NCBI RefSeq assembly: GCF_001205715.1
Contig: NZ_AQQZ01000001.1
Span: forward strand, 434,001-498,000
Origin: Pseudaestuariivita atlantica
Lineage (GTDB): Bacteria; Pseudomonadota; Alphaproteobacteria; Rhodobacterales; Rhodobacteraceae
Reading direction: 5' to 3'
DNA: 64,000 nt
Position numbers and translations under genes: made by a program
Shown: piece by piece, positions 61,266-64,000 of the stretch
Layout of the letters: each line of letters starts with the position of its first letter
How positions within the stretch are numbered: the stretch's first letter is position 1
The notes under the pieces: model-generated
The model's input: only the letters and a program-made list of their open reading frames with translations
What the model was told of the DNA's origin: nothing
Database searches by the model: none

Positions 61266-62405
61266 ATGGCAGCCCCCTTTGCCTGCGATCCCAAGGGATC
61301 CCGCGGGCGTCTGGTGCACGAGGATGAAAGCGCGTTTCGCTCGTGCTTTCAGCGCGATCGTGACCGGATCATCCATTCCACGGCCTTCCGACGGCTGAAG
61401 CACAAGACGCAGGTCTTCGTCGAACATGAAGGCGACGTCTATCGCACGCGCCTGACCCACTCGATCGAGGTGGCGCAGGTCGCGCGCACGATCTCGGGCG
61501 CGCTGGGTCTGAACGACGAGTTGACCGAGGCGGTGGCGCTGGCCCATGACCTTGGCCACACGCCGTTTGGACATACCGGTGAGGACGCGCTGGATGCGCT
61601 GATGCAACCCTATGGCGGGTTCGATCACAACGCGCAGACGGTGCGGATCGTGACCTCGCTCGAACAGCATTACGCCGCCTTCGACGGGCTGAACCTGACA
61701 TGGGAAACGCTCGAAGGCATTGCCAAGCACAACGGTCCGGTCACGGGTGATCTGCCCTATGCGCTGGCCGAATACGATGCGCGCCACGACCTTGAACTGC
61801 ACACCCATGCCAGTGCCGAGGCGCAGATCGCCGCCCTGTCGGATGACATCGCCTATACCAACCACGATCTGCAGGACGGTTTGCGGGCGGAACTGTTTTC
61901 CGACGACGACGTCGCGCATCTGCCGATCGTCGGCCCCGCCTATGCCGAGGTGGACGCGGCGTGGCCGGGCCTTAACTGGCGGCGTCGGCGGCACGAGGCG
62001 CTGCGCCGCGTCTTCGGCGACATGGTCAGCGACGTGATCGTGACCTCCCGCGATCTCTTGCGGGACTCTGGCGCGCAAAGCGCCGCCGAAATCCGCCATC
62101 TGGGCCGCCCGGTGATCGCGTTTTCCGCCGCGAAGTGGGAAGACCTTAAAGTCATACGCGCGTTTCTTTTCAAGAACATGTACCGCGCTCCTCAAGTCAT
62201 GGATGAACGCGAACGCGTGACCCGCGTCGTCAACGCGCTCTTCCCGCATTACCTGGCCCATCCCGAGGACATGTCGGGCCGCTGGTCGGAAGAGGCCGAC
62301 ACCGGTGACGCCACGCTACGCGCGCGCCATGTCAGCGACTACATCGCCGGCATGACCGACCGCTACGCGCTGCAGAAATTTGCAACGCATTGTTCACCCT
62401 CGTGA
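61266..62405 (+). CDS. dgt: dGTP triphosphohydrolase-type HD protein
   Basis: An HD-domain phosphohydrolase of 379 residues that cleaves dNTPs to nucleoside and triphosphate. The metal site is in YRTRLTHSIEVAQ (first His) and ALAHDLGHTPFGHTGED near residue 95, the HD pair; the third ligand is near SDDIAYTNHDLQD at 198. This is the type 2 dGTPase-like form common in alphaproteobacteria, which often prefers several dNTPs. A TATATAAG element lies 41 bases upstream. The dgt-argS neighbourhood is common in Rhodobacterales. Confidence 0.92.
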   Translation: MAAPFACDPKGSRGRLVHEDESAFRSCFQRDRDRIIHSTAFRRLKHKTQVFVEHEGDVYRTRLTHSIEVAQVARTISGALGLNDELTEAVALAHDLGHTPFGHTGEDALDALMQPYGGFDHNAQTVRIVTSLEQHYAAFDGLNLTWETLEGIAKHNGPVTGDLPYALAEYDARHDLELHTHASAEAQIAALSDDIAYTNHDLQDGLRAELFSDDDVAHLPIVGPAYAEVDAAWPGLNWRRRRHEALRRVFGDMVSDVIVTSRDLLRDSGAQSAAEIRHLGRPVIAFSAAKWEDLKVIRAFLFKNMYRAPQVMDERERVTRVVNALFPHYLAHPEDMSGRWSEEADTGDATLRARHVSDYIAGMTDRYALQKFATHCSPS

Positions 62406-62484
62406 CACTTTTCAAACGGGTGACGTTGCGGTACCGGTTAATCAGTTATGAATTGATGAATTTCTGAAAGGGTCGGTCGGGGTC

Positions 62485-63060
62485 GTGGAGCAGAAAACCG
62501 CTCTGATCGTCGGGGCCGGCCATACTGCGGCCGAACGGATGGCCGTGCAACTGGCTGAACTGAACTGGCAGGTCATCGTCGTGGGGCAGGATGCCGAGCG
62601 GCTCATGGCGCTTGCCGAACGCGCGCCGGACCGGATCGACCCGTTGCCGATGGCGCTGAATTCCCGCGAAAATGCCGAGCAGCTGGGTGCCGTCTGGGGG
62701 GACGAGCCGCTGCATGCGCTGGCGCAATTTCAGCCGGTTCTGATGCCGTTGCAGATCACTCTTGCCGTGCGTTCGGTCGCGTTGATGACAGGGGCCTTCG
62801 CGGCGGGTCTGCGCGCCGCGCGTGGCGTGAACCTTGTCGCCATGCCCCGTTCCCGCGACCTCGAAGACCCGCTGTCGCAGGCGGCCGAGGGCGCGCATTC
62901 CCGCGCGCTCCGGGCGCTGGCGCTTGCGCATCAGAAGGCGGGGTTCCGCACCGTGGGCCTTCTGTCGGCGGGGGCGCGCGGCAAGGCCATCGCGGGCATG
63001 GCCGTCGACATCGCCACCGGTGCCTTGCCGACTGGCAACGGCGCCGTGCGCGCGGTCTGA
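62485..63060 (+). CDS. Short Rossmann-fold protein, SDR-like
   Basis: A 191-residue protein that starts with a GTG and has the nucleotide-binding loop ALIVGAGHTAAERMA near residue 7, as in SDR proteins. It lacks the Tyr-x3-Lys catalytic pair and the usual length of about 250, so it is either a non-catalytic Rossmann protein or an abbreviated SDR. GGGG lies 5 bases before the GTG. It stands between dgt and argS on the same strand. Confidence 0.6.
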   Translation: MEQKTALIVGAGHTAAERMAVQLAELNWQVIVVGQDAERLMALAERAPDRIDPLPMALNSRENAEQLGAVWGDEPLHALAQFQPVLMPLQITLAVRSVALMTGAFAAGLRAARGVNLVAMPRSRDLEDPLSQAAEGAHSRALRALALAHQKAGFRTVGLLSAGARGKAIAGMAVDIATGALPTGNGAVRAV

Positions 63061-63130
63061 CGCAGCCGCGGCGATTGACGCCCGCCCGCGCCGTGGTAGA
63101 GACGCGGCAGGTGATCGAAGGACAGGGCTT

Positions 63131-64000
63131 ATGAACCTTTTTGCCGAACTGCGCGCGCTGGTTGTGACCGAGTTGGAGGCGATGATGGAGGCGGGCGATC
63201 TGCCGCCGGGCCTCTCGCTCGACAATGTCGCGGTCGAACCGCCGCGCGACCCGGCGCATGGCGACATGGCCACCAACGCCGCGATGGTCCTCGCAAAGCC
63301 CGCCAAGGCCAAGCCGCGCGACCTGGCCGAGGCGCTGGCGGCCCGCCTGACCGGCGACGCGCGGATCACCGAAGCCTCGGTCGCGGGGCCGGGGTTCCTG
63401 AACCTGCGCCTCGCACCGGATGCGTGGCAGGGGGTGACGCAGGCGGCTTTGCGGGCCGGCACCGATTTCGGGCGCTCCACGATGGGGCAGGGGCAGCGCG
63501 TGAACGTCGAATATGTCAGCGCCAATCCCACCGGTCCCCTGCATGTGGGCCACACGCGGGGCGCGGTCTTTGGCGATGCGCTGGCGTCGCTGCTGGCCTT
63601 CGCGGGCTTTGACGTGACGCGCGAATACTACATCAACGACGGCGGCGCGCAGGTCGACACGCTCGCGCGGTCGGTCTACCTGCGCTACCTCGAAGCGCAC
63701 GGGCAGGAGGTCGCGTTCGAGGACGGAACCTATCCCGGCGATTACCTGATCCCGGCGGGCGCCGCGCTGAAAGAGCGGGTGGGCGACGCCTATGTCGACC
63801 AGCCCGAGGACGTCTGGCTGGCCGAGGTGCGCGAATTTGCGACCGAGGCGATGATGGACCTGATCCGCGCCGACCTCGCCGCGCTTGGCGTCACGATGGA
63901 CGTCTTCTTCAGCGAGAAGTCGCTCTACGGCACGGGCCGGATCGAGGCCGCGATCGAGGACCTGAAATCGAAGGGCCTCGTCTACTGGGGCACCCTGCCG
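63131..64000 (+). CDS. argS: Arginyl-tRNA synthetase (3' end outside window)
   Basis: The first 290 residues of a class Ia synthetase. The N-terminal additional domain (Add1) that reads the tRNA D-loop spans residues 1-110. The HIGH-type ATP motif is HVGHTRG at about 141-147, after VEYVSANPTGPL, which is the typical ArgRS context. The KMSK-like region and anticodon domain are beyond the window. The start at 63131 is supported by family length; the ribosome site (GACAGGGC) is modest. Confidence 0.95.
   Translation, partial: MNLFAELRALVVTELEAMMEAGDLPPGLSLDNVAVEPPRDPAHGDMATNAAMVLAKPAKAKPRDLAEALAARLTGDARITEASVAGPGFLNLRLAPDAWQGVTQAALRAGTDFGRSTMGQGQRVNVEYVSANPTGPLHVGHTRGAVFGDALASLLAFAGFDVTREYYINDGGAQVDTLARSVYLRYLEAHGQEVAFEDGTYPGDYLIPAGAALKERVGDAYVDQPEDVWLAEVREFATEAMMDLIRADLAALGVTMDVFFSEKSLYGTGRIEAAIEDLKSKGLVYWGTLP

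Overview
This window comes from the chromosome of a GC-rich alphaproteobacterium of the Roseobacter group (Rhodobacterales). Several independent signs agree: a dmdA-acuI DMSP demethylation locus followed by a BCCT carrier, a trgA-trgB-cysK tellurite locus in the order known from Rhodobacter sphaeroides, a DksA whose zinc finger keeps one cysteine, a circularly permuted two-piece tmRNA, an SspB-type ClpXP adaptor and CtrA boxes of the form TTAA-N7-TTAAC. About 66 protein genes are supported, plus one RNA gene. No tRNA, rRNA, insertion sequence, prophage or CRISPR array is visible. Two genes are cut by the window ends: the RTX/Hint protein on the left and argS on the right.

Layout. 1-4.4 kb: end of a very large RTX/Hint secreted protein. 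4.5-9.2 kb: an MFS carrier, a periplasmic c-type cytochrome, trigger factor and a lipoprotein. 9.2-10.05 kb: a DUF2975/XRE pair. 10-12.8 kb: a leftward run of two DUF2852 paralogues, RDD, bpt and a VOC protein. 12.9-20.3 kb: YbaK, glnE, small regulators, fumC, sspB and chrA. 20.5-23.6 kb: a secreted protein, ssrA on the minus strand, a DUF4345-like protein, a vWA protein and an SDR. 23.7-26.9 kb: an SDR/P450/flavin monooxygenase operon. 26.9-33.8 kb: a GntR regulator diverging from DUF2182-DUF1326-DinB-dmdA-acuI, then a BCCT transporter. 33.9-44.4 kb: site-2 protease, class V aminotransferase, photolyase, cfa, trgAB-cysK, an MscS channel and AlaX. 44.5-47 kb: edd-eda. 47.2-49.5 kb: a secreted protein, an rRNA methyltransferase and a PIN protein. 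49.5-57.7 kb: mostly minus-strand genes (M48, M24, VWA/CoxE, DUF2927, GNAT, MoxR) with dksA and xthA. 57.7-60.9 kb: a CtrA-type promoter, a 19-residue tandem-repeat protein, a DUF6902-like protein and a DMT exporter. 60.9-64 kb: erpA, dgt, a Rossmann protein and argS.

How the genes work together. dmdA, acuI and the BCCT carrier make a plausible DMSP uptake and demethylation unit, here co-transcribed with a membrane/cysteine-rich protein pair and a DinB protein behind a GntR-type double operator. edd-eda supply Entner-Doudoroff glycolysis behind a LacI-type operator. trgAB-cysK and chrA handle oxyanions. glnE controls nitrogen assimilation. MoxR and the VWA/CoxE protein are likely chaperone partners.

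The most unusual content is: (1) a 224-residue protein made of ten 19-residue repeats with two CtrA boxes and DnaA-like boxes upstream, next to an uncharacterised protein and an exporter; (2) three copies of a structured intergenic repeat of about 155 bp near 49.5 and 53 kb; (3) the enlarged dmdA operon; (4) paired dyad sites ahead of the DUF2852 run.
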